Shown here: in pieces, positions 25,905 to 35,034 of the stretch
Position numbering within the stretch: position 1 is the stretch's first letter
How the letters are laid out: every line of letters begins with the position of its first letter
Source: JdFR-22 sp964534325
Lineage (GTDB): Archaea; Halobacteriota; Archaeoglobi; Archaeoglobales; Archaeoglobaceae
Direction of reading: 5' to 3'
DNA length: 64,000 bases
Assembly: GCA_964534325.1 (NCBI GenBank)
Contig: CAZHOR010000002.1
Location: 1-64,000 of the forward strand
Made by a program: the position numbers and the translations under genes
Notes under the pieces: model-generated
What the model saw: the letters and a program-made list of their open reading frames with translations, nothing else
Told to the model about the DNA's origin: nothing
Database searches by the model: none

Positions 25905-27266
25905 ATGCATAAACTCGATATTTGCTTATCAATCTTATTCTTGCTAATGGTTTTACCTGTAGCGTCAGCTAAGGTTTCTGTAGACGTTGAGCACACCCCT
26001 GATACAATTTTACCCGGAGACACAGTTGACTATACGGTCACTCTCAGCAACAAGGGAGCATTTGACGTTAAGGTCAGAGAGATAGTACTTTACACCAGCC
26101 TTGATGTGGAGCCTGACTCGGTCAGCGATGTAGGTACAATTCCTACTGGTTCCAGCTATGATTTCCCCTTTACCGTTAAAGCAAAACAAACAGGTAGCTA
26201 TTCGATCGAGATGCATGTCAGAACACAAAACGAGACAGTCAAACGCCTCATTCTCGTCAATATAGAGAACATACAGCCGGGCATAATCCTGACTTCGCCA
26301 TTAAAGCTGAATGAGGTCAATGACCTGGAATTCTATCTCACCAACCCCATTGGCAGCATAAAAGACGTTTCCGTAGAGGCCCGCTTCGATGCCGACCCCC
26401 AAATCATGTATCTCGGTGACTTGACCTCCTCCCAGAAGGGGTCATTCAGATACACCCCAGAGAGCAGGGAAGACCTATCGTTCAAAATATCCTACTACAA
26501 CGGCAGGAACTACCACCAAGTGGTTAAAACAGTATCTCCAGAGTACCGGGAGACTAAAGGAATAATAATTAACGTCTCAACCCCCTACAACTCCGTACCA
26601 GTTCAAGACGTGGTCCCCCTCGATGTAACCATCTCCAACCTGAGGAACGACACCATATACTCCATAAAAGTTAGCGCTTCCCTTAAAGATTCTGAGAAGA
26701 CAAAGGAGATAGCCACGCTGGGCAGCGGCAAGAACTCCAGAGTTTCCTTCCAGTTCTCTCCCCAAGACACAGGTAAAAACACTGTTCAAGTAAAAATCTC
26801 CTATAAAGACGAGTTAAACAACCAGTACACAGAAGCAGAAGAAGTTGAGTTCGTTGCCCTTGAAGAGAAACCGGTTTCCGTCAGCAATATCAGGACGGAG
26901 AAAGAAGTTGATGGCACCACCATCTCTGGAGATGTGAGCAACAGCGGGAGAAGCACTGTTTACAATGTCCTCCTCTCCATGCAGGTAAACAACGAGATCA
27001 AGACATTCTATTTGGGTTCGATCGAGGATTCGGATTTTGACAGCTTCGAATTCGAGTTCTCCGACATAAACGCCAGCAAAGGCTTCCTGACCGTTTCATG
27101 GAACAACCTGTTAGGAGAAAAGGTGGAATTAACCCAAGAAATAAAACTTCCAGAGCAAAAAGTCGGCCAAGCGGCTGAAGGCGGTAATCTAATGATGATA
27201 GGCTCCGTAATCGCCATAGCTATTCTTGCTCTAGTAGCAGTCATCTGGATAAAATCAAGAAAATAA
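25905..27266 (+). CDS. Exported S-layer/CARDB-type membrane-anchored protein (COG1361)
   Basis: A 453-aa protein with a signal peptide (hydrophobic 6-19, cleavage near ASA-K), Ig-like domains around residues 25-120, 125-210, 215-310 and 315-405, a hinge with EQKVGQAAEGG, and a C-terminal membrane helix (about 427-447) with KSRK after it. It is the third protein of this type in the window and the smallest. TATA-like AAAATATTTAAG at 25869-25880 lies about 30 bp upstream. The ABC ATPase starts 15 bp after its stop, so the set 25905-29097 is an operon. Confidence 0.85.
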   Translation: MHKLDICLSILFLLMVLPVASAKVSVDVEHTPDTILPGDTVDYTVTLSNKGAFDVKVREIVLYTSLDVEPDSVSDVGTIPTGSSYDFPFTVKAKQTGSYSIEMHVRTQNETVKRLILVNIENIQPGIILTSPLKLNEVNDLEFYLTNPIGSIKDVSVEARFDADPQIMYLGDLTSSQKGSFRYTPESREDLSFKISYYNGRNYHQVVKTVSPEYRETKGIIINVSTPYNSVPVQDVVPLDVTISNLRNDTIYSIKVSASLKDSEKTKEIATLGSGKNSRVSFQFSPQDTGKNTVQVKISYKDELNNQYTEAEEVEFVALEEKPVSVSNIRTEKEVDGTTISGDVSNSGRSTVYNVLLSMQVNNEIKTFYLGSIEDSDFDSFEFEFSDINASKGFLTVSWNNLLGEKVELTQEIKLPEQKVGQAAEGGNLMMIGSVIAIAILALVAVIWIKSRK

Positions 27267-27281
27267 AGTAAACAGAGTAAC

Positions 27282-27977
27282 ATGAACGTTATCGAGCTGC
27301 AAGAAGTGAGGAAGATCTACCAGAGCGGCCCCACGGAAGTCAGAGCCCTCGACGGCGTCTCCCTAAAAGTAGCGAACGGGGAATTCATCTCCGTCATGGG
27401 ACCCTCTGGGAGCGGTAAATCCACATTCCTCAACGTTCTGGGATGCCTTGACAAACCTACTAGCGGTAAAGTGATCATAAACGGGACTAACACTTCAGAA
27501 CTATCCGACAGCGAGCTAACCAAATTGAGAAGAGATGCTATCGGCTTCGTATTCCAGCACTACAACCTCATACCCACCCTAACTGCCTTCGAGAACGTGG
27601 AGCTCCCCATGATATTCCGCCAGGCAACCAGATCCGAAAGAGAGAAGGCTAAAGACATTTTGGAGTTAGTTGGCCTCCAGAGAGAGGTTAATAGAAAACC
27701 CACAGAGATGAGCGGGGGTCAACAGCAAAGGGTCTCCATAGCAAGAGCTTTAGCCAACAACCCATCCATATTGCTGTGCGATGAGCCCACGGGCAACCTG
27801 GACAGCAAGAGCGGGGAGACGGTAATGAAGATAATCGAGGACCTCAACAAAGAACAGGGAATAACAGTGGTCCTGGTCACCCACGACCCTTACATCTCCG
27901 ATTACGCCCACAGAGCCATCAAGCTGGTGGACGGGAAAATAGCTGGAAATGGGAGTGGTGAATCCAGTGTATCTTGA
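27282..27977 (+). CDS. ABC transporter ATPase (LolD/MacB class)
   Basis: A 231-aa ATPase with Walker A GPSGSGKST, Q-loop 'FVFQHYNLIPTLTAFENV', signature MSGGQQQRVSIARAL, Walker B ILLCDEPTGNLD and switch 'VLVTHDP'. It is a close functional counterpart of the ATPase at 19876 but not a recent copy at the DNA level. It overlaps the permease gene by 29 bp, so the two products are coupled. It energises a MacB-type permease. Confidence 0.95.
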   Translation: MNVIELQEVRKIYQSGPTEVRALDGVSLKVANGEFISVMGPSGSGKSTFLNVLGCLDKPTSGKVIINGTNTSELSDSELTKLRRDAIGFVFQHYNLIPTLTAFENVELPMIFRQATRSEREKAKDILELVGLQREVNRKPTEMSGGQQQRVSIARALANNPSILLCDEPTGNLDSKSGETVMKIIEDLNKEQGITVVLVTHDPYISDYAHRAIKLVDGKIAGNGSGESSVS

Positions 27978-29097
27978 GTTAGCCAAAAGGAACCTGCTCA
28001 GAACCAAAACAAGAAGTTCCTTAGCGATAATAGGAATAATCATTGGCGTCATGGCCATAGCATCCATAGGCATCTTCGGAGAGAGCCTCAGAGCCTCTGT
28101 AACCCAGAACTTCGAGGATCTCGCCACTCAAGTGCAGATATACCCCGCAACAACCGAAGGATACTCTGAAATAGATAAGGATGTGGTGGACAAGATAAGA
28201 AATATTCAGGGAATCGAGACTTTTATCCCCATAAAAAGCAGCATGGATTTTATCGAATACAAATCAGATAGAGTTTACTCCACCGTCTATGGCGTTGAGG
28301 GGAACAATATTGGTGACCTCTTCCAGGCCCAGGATGGGGAAGAAGACGTGAAGCTGAAAAGGGGTGGCTGTGTTGTTGGAGGGAGCATCGCCGACAATTT
28401 TGGACTGAGAGAAGGGAGCAAAATCATAGTGGCCGGTAAAGACTTCAGAGTTAACACCATACTCAAAGAAGAAGCCAGATACGACGTAAACCCCAACAAT
28501 GTAGTATTCATTCAAGTGGAAGATTTCGATAACACATTCGACGAAGGCTACTCCCAAATAATAGTCAGGGTAGAAAGCATCGGGGACGTAGACGAATTCA
28601 AGGAGCATATAGAGGGGCGGATCAACCTAAGAGAGGAAAAAGTCCAGGTTTTCGAGATGAGACAAATACTCGATAGCATTAACCAGGCATTCAGCCAGAT
28701 CACCTCCTTCCTGATGGCCATAGCAGGCATCTCACTGCTAGTAGCCGGAGTAAGCATACTGAACATTATGCTGATGTCAACCATCGAAAGGACCAAAGAA
28801 ATAGGGGTCATGAGAGCCATAGGAGCCTACAGAAAAGTCATACTCAGAATATTTTTGCTGGAGGCCCTTATACTGGGAGTAGTAGGAGGAGTTATAGGGG
28901 GGTCGCTCAGCATACTGGGAGGGTTCGCCATCAACATGATAGTCCTGGAAAGCGTTGAATACTTATTCACAATGACAACAGCAATGTACATTATTGAAGG
29001 AGTAGGATTCGGGATCCTGGTAGCAGTACTCAGCGGAATCTACCCCGCATGGAAAGCCAGCAATCTCGAACCCATAGAAGCCTTGAGATATGAATAG
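27949..29097 (+). CDS. MacB-type ABC transporter permease
   Basis: A 382-aa permease of the four-helix MacB fold: helix 1 at about 22-42 after the cytosolic 'LAKRNLLRTKTRSSLAIIGIIIGVMA' motif, a MacB_PCD outside domain (45-250), then three helices in the C-terminal FtsX domain (about 265-375) with 'RTKEIGVMRAIGAYRKVILRIFLLEAL' and the terminal 'SGIYPAWKASNLEPIEALRYE'. Complete and full length. Archaeal MacB-like systems with a COG1361 partner are widespread; export of peptides or lipids is inferred. Confidence 0.94.
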   Translation: MGVVNPVYLELAKRNLLRTKTRSSLAIIGIIIGVMAIASIGIFGESLRASVTQNFEDLATQVQIYPATTEGYSEIDKDVVDKIRNIQGIETFIPIKSSMDFIEYKSDRVYSTVYGVEGNNIGDLFQAQDGEEDVKLKRGGCVVGGSIADNFGLREGSKIIVAGKDFRVNTILKEEARYDVNPNNVVFIQVEDFDNTFDEGYSQIIVRVESIGDVDEFKEHIEGRINLREEKVQVFEMRQILDSINQAFSQITSFLMAIAGISLLVAGVSILNIMLMSTIERTKEIGVMRAIGAYRKVILRIFLLEALILGVVGGVIGGSLSILGGFAINMIVLESVEYLFTMTTAMYIIEGVGFGILVAVLSGIYPAWKASNLEPIEALRYE

Positions 29098-29107
29098 TAT
29101 GTTTTAG

Positions 29108-29140
29108 ATTAAAACCGTTTAATTCCGGTTTTATTTTATT
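29108..29140 (+). terminator. Hairpin terminator after the ABC operon
   Basis: AAAACCG (29111-29117) and CGGTTTT (29126-29132) pair across an 8-base loop and run into a T-rich tail (29131-29150). It sits 10-40 bp after the permease stop, as expected for the operon end. Confidence 0.6.
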
Positions 29141-29261
29141 CTATTATTTCTATCAGCTAAATCTCCATTTATTTTTGCTGTCTAAGTTAATTTTGGGAGG
29201 AAAATATAGTATCCGCTAATTAAGGAAATTATTTATACTTAGAGTTGTAAATCCTGACAGG

Positions 29262-30017
29262 ATGAGTCCAAAGCTGAAGTACTACACGGCTTCACTCACA
29301 TTTTTAGCTGGAATAATCTTGGCCTTAATTGGTATAGGATTTGCCGTTGCTGTAAACCTCACCAGACATTCTGACCCAACACAGATTAGCTTCACCTACA
29401 GCATCGTGGCCTTCGGCCTCGCAGTATCTCTTACCGGACTCAATTTAATGATAAAGCAGAGAAGCGTTTACACCAATTATGTCATACCAGCTGGTTTCGG
29501 ACTTAGCGTTCTTGGAGTGCTCAAATTCGCTCTTGACTATCCTCTGGGATGGGCTTATCCCAATATCTCCTATATAATCCTTCTCTATGCGGGTGGAGCC
29601 ACTATCCTTATAGCCAACTCTTTCGCCAATGCAGTCCTCAACCTGCTTGAGGGTGTACCGGTCAGCATTAAGGAGGAAAAACAACCCGAGTACACCGACG
29701 AGGATATTGAAAGAGAGGTTGACAGGGCTATTGAAGAGTCCACCAGAAGGATAGTGGAGTTCTCCGATTCTGGCCTGAGATTTAAGGACGTAGACACGGA
29801 GGGTTTTAGACCCAGCAAAGCATTCACCAAAAGCAGGGAGACTACCAGAGTTAAAGACGATGTTGATGAGGTCAGGAGCCTGAGAAACGTACAGTCCGGT
29901 AAAGTAGAAGTCGAAGATGATGATTTAGATGAGATTTCAGACTTATTAAAAGAAACTACTATAAACAATGAAGAAGAGAAGGGAGAAAAGAAAAGGTTTA
30001 GGTTGTTTGGGAGTTGA
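29262..30017 (+). CDS. Four-helix membrane protein with acidic cytoplasmic tail
   Basis: A 251-aa protein. Residues 1-130 hold four membrane helices (about 10-32, 46-64, 70-88, 103-125). The rest is a hydrophilic, mostly acidic, partly helical tail of about 115 residues with 'EDIEREVDRAIEESTRRIVEF' and a glutamate-rich end (EVEDDDLDEISDLLKE) finishing in basic KKRFRLFGS. I do not recognise the family. It ends 5 bp before the actin-fold ATPase gene, so the tail may recruit that protein to the membrane (inference). A TATA-like ATTATTTATACTT lies at about 29227-29240. Confidence 0.75.
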   Translation: MSPKLKYYTASLTFLAGIILALIGIGFAVAVNLTRHSDPTQISFTYSIVAFGLAVSLTGLNLMIKQRSVYTNYVIPAGFGLSVLGVLKFALDYPLGWAYPNISYIILLYAGGATILIANSFANAVLNLLEGVPVSIKEEKQPEYTDEDIEREVDRAIEESTRRIVEFSDSGLRFKDVDTEGFRPSKAFTKSRETTRVKDDVDEVRSLRNVQSGKVEVEDDDLDEISDLLKETTINNEEEKGEKKRFRLFGS

Positions 30018-30022
30018 TAAAA

Positions 30023-31090
30023 ATGGGAAAAGGTATTGATGTAGGAACGATGAACATAATTTGTGCGGAGAAGGAGGGGGACTCCACTGTTTTCGCACAG
30101 GAAAGGAACGCATTTCTTGAGATTGATGCCAGCGATCTGACGAAGAACATGCTGGATTCTACTAATGTCCTGTACATAGAAAAAGGGGATAAATTCCATA
30201 TTTTGGGCGATGATGCTTTCAAGTTCGCCAACGTCTTCAAGAGAAACGTTAGACGGCCAATGAAGCACGGTATCATAAGCCCCGACGAAAAAGAGTCCAT
30301 ACCCATGATAAAGCTGATAATAGAGAAGGTCCTTTCGAGTCCTTCGAGAGCCAACGAAGTGGCGTGCATATCGTCACCAGCCAACCCTATAGATTCCGAC
30401 ATAAACGTTCTCTACCACAAGAAGACCATAGAAGCCCTTGCCAAGAGATTGGGTTATGAGACCCACGTGATAGATGAAGGATTGGCTGTGATATACTCCG
30501 AGCTGGCAAAACAGAGCTTTACGGGGATTGGTGTCAGCATAGGTGCCGGTTTGACCAACGTCACCGTGGCATACATGGCAACACCTATCGTGTCCTTCTC
30601 CATCGCCAGAGGAGGAGACTGGATTGATGAGCAGGTGGCAATCGCCACAGGCATGACCAAAGAGAGAGTGACCTCCATTAAGGAGAAATCATTTGCTCTT
30701 GACACTGAATTCGAGCTGGGAAGCGTGGAAGGAGCGCTGTCCATCTACTACGATGCCCTCATAACTTACATCATCCAGAACCTGAGAAAAAGATTAACAG
30801 AGGTTACGCCGCCTGACGCCGAGTTCCCCATCGCCATTGCAGGAGGCAGTGCCAGACCAAAAGGGTTTATAGACATGTTCGAGAAAAGGCTGGCGGAAGC
30901 GAAGCTGTCTGTTGACGTTTCGAACATAAATAAGGCCAAGGAGCCCATCTATAACGTGGCCAGAGGATGCCTCATAGCAGCACTGACCAAAGAAGGAGAC
31001 CAGCAGGAAACCCCCGGCAAAGAAGAGTTCAGCACTCCATCTTCATCTCCATCGTCAGCGCCTTCGGCTGAAGAGAGCTATCAGGGCTGA
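30023..31090 (+). CDS. Actin/Hsp70-superfamily ATPase (archaeal cytoskeletal type)
   Basis: A 355-aa protein with the actin-fold nucleotide site: phosphate-1 loop GIDVGTMNI (4-12), phosphate-2 loop GVSIGAGLTNVTVAY, and adenosine motif IAIAGGSARPKGF. Subdomain features between them resemble the archaeal volactin/MreB-like group rather than crenactin or DnaK, since there is no substrate-binding domain. A Ser/Pro-rich tail (last 35 residues) follows. ATG 30023 has GGGAG about 9 bases upstream; the TTG at 30014 is unlikely. Being coupled to a membrane protein with a long acidic tail suggests a membrane-linked filament that controls shape or division (inference). Confidence 0.8.
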   Translation: MGKGIDVGTMNIICAEKEGDSTVFAQERNAFLEIDASDLTKNMLDSTNVLYIEKGDKFHILGDDAFKFANVFKRNVRRPMKHGIISPDEKESIPMIKLIIEKVLSSPSRANEVACISSPANPIDSDINVLYHKKTIEALAKRLGYETHVIDEGLAVIYSELAKQSFTGIGVSIGAGLTNVTVAYMATPIVSFSIARGGDWIDEQVAIATGMTKERVTSIKEKSFALDTEFELGSVEGALSIYYDALITYIIQNLRKRLTEVTPPDAEFPIAIAGGSARPKGFIDMFEKRLAEAKLSVDVSNINKAKEPIYNVARGCLIAALTKEGDQQETPGKEEFSTPSSSPSSAPSAEESYQG

Positions 31091-31144
31091 AAAACCAAGC
31101 TGAGCCGGAGAATTCTATCAAAATATTTCTATTTTACTTTTATT

Positions 31145-31708
31145 TTATTGATAATGTTTCAAGGAATTCCAGTTCATCTCCGTTAGCCGGTAGTAGATCA
31201 ATGCCAGCGCAGGGAACGTAAAGACGAGAGGTAGTTTCATCATCAGTCCCATATCTACCACAGAAACGGGGTGCAGTTGGAATGGGGACTCAGATACTCC
31301 CTGATAAAGCCAGATAGCCAGGATCAGCTGCACTACAGAATAGACCAGAGCCACACTTCTGGAGAGCGCCAGGCAAACAAGGAAGAATACCAGCAACAGC
31401 AATAGAAAGACGTTGAATACTGCTCTCGGCTCGACAGTAGATATACCGCCCCAGGCAACCTGCATAAATATGGCTGAAAGACCCAAGTTCACCGCCAGGA
31501 AAATAATGGTTGCCACCGCCATATTCTGGGGCCTCCAACCAACATAGGTTGCTGCAGGTAATATGAACAGTGATGCGAAGGATATAATGGACAGGGGCAA
31601 GTGAAGATAGACCAGCTTGTAATAGTCCCCCAGAAACACCTCTGAAGGAGCCATGAACGATAACACTAAAGCTACAACAAGAAGCACCACAGCCACTTTA
31701 ATCTTCAT
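31145..31708 (-). CDS. CcmC-like cytochrome c assembly membrane protein (divergent)
   Basis: A 187-aa protein with six membrane helices. 'YKLVYLHLPLSI' has His36 and 'SPFQLHPVSVVDMGLMMKLP' has His146; these match the two heme-liganding histidines of CcmC. Between them 'AWGGISTVEPRAVFN' is a degenerate version of the Trp-rich WWD segment. CcmC passes heme to CcmE. The start has GGGGAGG in the right place. It is 12 kb from ccmE-ccmF, and CcmA/CcmB are not seen. The WWD motif is weak, so another heme-protein family cannot be excluded. Confidence 0.6.
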   Translation of the reverse strand: MKIKVAVVLLVVALVLSFMAPSEVFLGDYYKLVYLHLPLSIISFASLFILPAATYVGWRPQNMAVATIIFLAVNLGLSAIFMQVAWGGISTVEPRAVFNVFLLLLLVFFLVCLALSRSVALVYSVVQLILAIWLYQGVSESPFQLHPVSVVDMGLMMKLPLVFTFPALALIYYRLTEMNWNSLKHYQ

Positions 31709-31785
31709 ACTAATCTTCCTCCCCACCGGTTTTAATACTTTTGCTGGTTTCCCCTGACTGGGTTACATCAGGTGGAGACCACAGG

Positions 31786-32832
31786 TCATACTGGCCAGTT
31801 CTCAACAGTTAATTCCTTTCCTCTCCACTTGTAAACAGCTACTTTAGCCACTGATACAGCGCATATGGCCGTCCATAAAGGAGAGTAGACGAAAAAGTAT
31901 ATGGGGAGATATCTTGCTTTAAGGTCATAATTAATCTTCTTGGATAGGATGAACATGATAACCAGCCACACGAAGAACGGTCCGGTTATAGTCAGCAGAT
32001 TCTTGGTGACCTGCCATTCAAATACGGCCAGCAATAGGGCTACCACCACCTGATTGGGGAGGAAAAGCATGAAGGGCAGGACAACGTAGAGGAGTTTGAG
32101 GAAAATGCTGGCGGGGAGCAAGAAGTTTATCATCAGACCTATGAGGGCAGGATAAAGCAAGATCAATGAGGGGACCCATACCTTGGGCTTCCGGATTATG
32201 CTCCTTAAGTTCTCCAGGACTACCTGAGCACCCCCCAGACCCCATCGCTCCCTCTGAGCCAACCATTCACTCGGGCTTGAGGGCGCTTTGGTCAAGGCTC
32301 TGCCAATCACTCCCACGTTATAACCGTACATACCCAGTTTGAGTCCCAGGTCAGTATCCTCGTTTATACATCTCCTAAAACCACCTAACTCCTGTAGAAC
32401 ATCTTTTCTTATACATATGGCAGCACCATTGACGCTCAGGCAGGAGTTCAGTCTGGTGACCAGCATGGAAGTGATCAACATGTTGAAGTAATCGATGTTG
32501 GCCAGCTTCTCCATAATAGTGGAAGAATTAACTTCCTTTCTGATCTCTGCTGCATCAAATCCCCGGGGATTACCCAGCTCAAGCACTCTGGTGTCGGAGT
32601 CCATGAATACGAGGTACTCTCCTGTAGCCAGTTGAGCTGCATCGTTCAAAGAATTCGCTTTCCCCCTCCTCTCAGTTGATATGGTCGCTTTCAGATTGTA
32701 TTTTTCAATAACAGTTATCAATTCAGGGTTGGGCTTGTCAGCAGCTATAATAACTTCCTCATTCCTGAATCTCTGAACATTTTCCTCGGCATAACCCGGT
32801 TCCTTGTATGCCGCAATTATCACCGAATTCAT
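31786..32832 (-). CDS. Processive family 2 glycosyltransferase (membrane)
   Basis: A 348-aa protein. GT-A domain: 'VIIAAYKEP' at the start, 'KANSLNDAA', DSD ('FMDSDTR'), the acid 'NEDTDLGLK', and QRERWGLGG, a Q-x-x-RW motif typical of processive synthases such as hyaluronan or cellulose synthases. Four membrane helices follow (about 220-345). The family start MNSVII is at ATG 32832; the open frame extends to a TTG at 32889 without support. It probably makes or extends a surface polysaccharide from a nucleotide sugar. The strand order suggests loose clustering with aglJ. Confidence 0.85.
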   Translation of the reverse strand: MNSVIIAAYKEPGYAEENVQRFRNEEVIIAADKPNPELITVIEKYNLKATISTERRGKANSLNDAAQLATGEYLVFMDSDTRVLELGNPRGFDAAEIRKEVNSSTIMEKLANIDYFNMLITSMLVTRLNSCLSVNGAAICIRKDVLQELGGFRRCINEDTDLGLKLGMYGYNVGVIGRALTKAPSSPSEWLAQRERWGLGGAQVVLENLRSIIRKPKVWVPSLILLYPALIGLMINFLLPASIFLKLLYVVLPFMLFLPNQVVVALLLAVFEWQVTKNLLTITGPFFVWLVIMFILSKKINYDLKARYLPIYFFVYSPLWTAICAVSVAKVAVYKWRGKELTVENWPV

Positions 32833-33055
32833 TGTATCAAACCCGAACACTGGAGAAAGTGTTAGTGTCAGTAGCCTATCAAGGTTCAAATCATTATGGC
32901 AGACCGAAGTTCCTTTAAGGAGATAAATGTATTGATAACTCTTTCGATTAAGGTAAGGAGTGGATAGACGAGAAGAGGAGACACAGGATAAGTAAAGGAT
33001 AAAAGCAGGTAGGTGAGCATTAAGGTAGTTAATAAGGTAGTAATCCCGAGTCAGG

Positions 33056-34009
33056 TCACCTCTTGTATTCCTGGGAGTTTTGCTTCAAAGGGGGTATCCG
33101 GGATTTGGTCTCCTTTACCTCTCTTTTGATCTCTATTAGCTCCCGCCTCATCTGGGAGGAGCTCCTGAACATGAAATCACTGACAACTCCCAGTATAAGC
33201 ACCTGTAAACCAGAAATAATTAAAAGAGCAGTCACGATAGCCAGTAGATTATGATTGACGTCTCTGAACCATTCTATTGTCACGTAAATCCCGGTAAGTA
33301 GTCCAACGAGGGAGAGGATAACGCCCAGAAAATACAAGTATCTGCCGGGGCTGTATTGCCTCAAAAGCTCATTTATGGTCTTTGCTATTCTGAAACCATC
33401 TCTCAACGGATTTAATTTCGTCTCTCCCCCTCTCTCCCTGTAGGTTATGGGTACTTCCACTATGTTAAATCCTTTGGCTATGGTGTCCACCGTAAACTCC
33501 GTCTCCACTTCAAAACCCGTTTTCTTTAATTCCACATTCTTGTAAACGTCTTGAGTGAAAGCCCTGTAACCAGAGAGAATATCATGAAGGGTCTTCCCAT
33601 AATTCAATCTGAAAAAGAAGTTAAGTACCTTGTTCCCCCACAAATTAAGTCTGGTGAAGGCCCCCCATTCAAAATTGGCCAGCCTGTTCCCGATCACGTG
33701 GTCTGCATAACCATTCTTTATGGGCTCAAGAAGATATTCGACTTCCTGTGGAACGTAAGTCCCGTCACCGTCCACAATCACAAGCACTTCACAATCAATG
33801 TGATTGAACGCCTCTTTAACGGCCTGACCTTTTCCCTTACCGGTCTGAAGTATTACTTCTGCTCCCTTGCTCTCAGCGATCTCCACGGTCCTGTCTTTAC
33901 TGTTCCCGTCTATGACCACTACTCTATAGCCCAAACCTCTGAAGTCTTCAACTACTTCTCCAATAGACTTCTCTTCGTTCAGAGTCGGTATTAGAACACA
34001 AACATCCAT
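33056..34009 (-). CDS. AglJ-type dolichol-phosphate hexose transferase
   Basis: A 317-aa protein: GT2 domain (1-230) with 'VLIPTLNEEKSIGEVV', 'VIDGNSKDRT', the metal motif VDGDGTY and 'TYRERGGETKLNPLRDGFRI', then two membrane helices (about 233-253 and 264-285) and a basic C-terminal helix. In Haloferax, AglJ adds the first sugar to dolichol phosphate for N-glycosylation of the S-layer. This match is family-level, so the sugar is not known. It lies 31 bp downstream of gfcR on the same strand. Confidence 0.85.
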   Translation of the reverse strand: MDVCVLIPTLNEEKSIGEVVEDFRGLGYRVVVIDGNSKDRTVEIAESKGAEVILQTGKGKGQAVKEAFNHIDCEVLVIVDGDGTYVPQEVEYLLEPIKNGYADHVIGNRLANFEWGAFTRLNLWGNKVLNFFFRLNYGKTLHDILSGYRAFTQDVYKNVELKKTGFEVETEFTVDTIAKGFNIVEVPITYRERGGETKLNPLRDGFRIAKTINELLRQYSPGRYLYFLGVILSLVGLLTGIYVTIEWFRDVNHNLLAIVTALLIISGLQVLILGVVSDFMFRSSSQMRRELIEIKREVKETKSRIPPLKQNSQEYKR

Positions 34010-34040
34010 GCCTATTCAGATTATTACTATCTATTACTTA

Positions 34041-34634
34041 CTAAAGCCTCATTATCTTCAGGCTGCTGAGCACAGGGAATCCCTCTATCTCAGACAAACC
34101 CATCTTATCGATTATCACTGCAGCACACAATACTTCGCCGTCCTTCTTCTTGGCATTCCTCGCCAGCTCCCTAAGAGTGTTCCCGCTGGTAACAATATCA
34201 TCAATGGCCACACACTTCTTATCATTGACGGTAGCATAATTTCCGCTGAAGAATCCCGTAGCATCCTTCCCGGTCTCCTCCCTGAGCTTCTTGGGATAAT
34301 AGATGCCCAAGTCAACATCCAGCTCCTCAGCGATCATGGTGGCAATAGGAACTCCACTGGTAGCTATGCCGATCACCACCTCAGGCTCATCCTCCACAGC
34401 CTCCAGAATCATGTCCGCCATAGTAGTAGCAATGTTGCGAAGCCTGAAAGGCGAAGACAAATTCCTCCACTCAATGTATATGTCAGAAGGAGGAGTCACA
34501 TCCTCCCTGGCCCTACTAATAAGCCATAACGCAGTATCCCGAGACACATTAAGCTCATCCGAGATCTCACCAGTCGTAAGACCCTTTTCCTTAAGCCTCC
34601 TGGCCCTCTCAATCAAGCCTTCGATCTTCTCCAC
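34041..34634 (-). CDS. gfcR: GfcR-type regulator (HTH plus orotate-PRTase-like domain)
   Basis: A 197-aa protein. Residues 1-45 form an HTH (LKEKGLTTGEISDELNVSRDTALWLISRA). Residues 55-197 are a type I phosphoribosyltransferase domain with the PRPP-binding motif CVAIDDIVTSGNTL and 'IGIATSGVPIA'. Haloarchaeal GfcR, earlier annotated as a PyrE-like protein, activates sugar-catabolism genes. The substrate-specific loops of a true PyrE are not obvious, so regulation is more likely than orotate conversion. GTG start with AGGAG about 10 bases upstream. Confidence 0.85.
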   Translation of the reverse strand: MEKIEGLIERARRLKEKGLTTGEISDELNVSRDTALWLISRAREDVTPPSDIYIEWRNLSSPFRLRNIATTMADMILEAVEDEPEVVIGIATSGVPIATMIAEELDVDLGIYYPKKLREETGKDATGFFSGNYATVNDKKCVAIDDIVTSGNTLRELARNAKKKDGEVLCAAVIIDKMGLSEIEGFPVLSSLKIMRL

Positions 34635-34842
34635 ATTAATCCTCTCCTACTAAGTTTATAACGACAGATATTTTTCAGTAAGGACATTTAAAATGCTTTG
34701 GAAACAAACTATCCTACTGTTCATCACTAACTTTAATATTTAATAGTATTTAATTTAAAAAATTTTTTGATAGAAACAGGAATCAGAAAAAAGAGAAATC
34801 TATTTTAATTATGTGTTTTAAATGTGTTTTGTGTGTGTCTGA

Positions 34843-35034
34843 ATGAAGAAAAGAGTTCAAGTAACATTTACCGAAAGCCAGTGGAAAATCTTGGAAAGAT
34901 TTAGAGGCGAGCTTGGGGAGGGTGACGCAGATATAATACGGAATATTGTCATTGCATGGTTAGCTGAAAAATCTTTTATAGCATCCTTTGTGAAAAATAA
35001 GAATACAGGAGGGGAACATGAAGACAAGTCATAA
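34843..35034 (+). CDS. Small RHH-like protein linked to the methyltransferase
   Basis: A 63-aa protein with 'KRVQVTFTESQWKILERFRGELGEGDADIIRNIVIAWL', a beta strand followed by two helices in the pattern of ribbon-helix-helix DNA-binding proteins. It overlaps the methyltransferase gene by 17 bp, and the methyltransferase's AGGAGGGG lies inside it. It may regulate the restriction-modification genes, as C proteins do in other systems (inference). The AT-rich composition matches the island downstream. Confidence 0.6.
   Translation: MKKRVQVTFTESQWKILERFRGELGEGDADIIRNIVIAWLAEKSFIASFVKNKNTGGEHEDKS

Noticed and set aside
32886..33020. 44-codon hydrophobic open frame on the minus strand between aglJ and the processive glycosyltransferase
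   Set aside because: It has a hydrophobic stretch but no ribosome-binding site, and its sequence is just the pyrimidine-rich strand of a purine-rich spacer.
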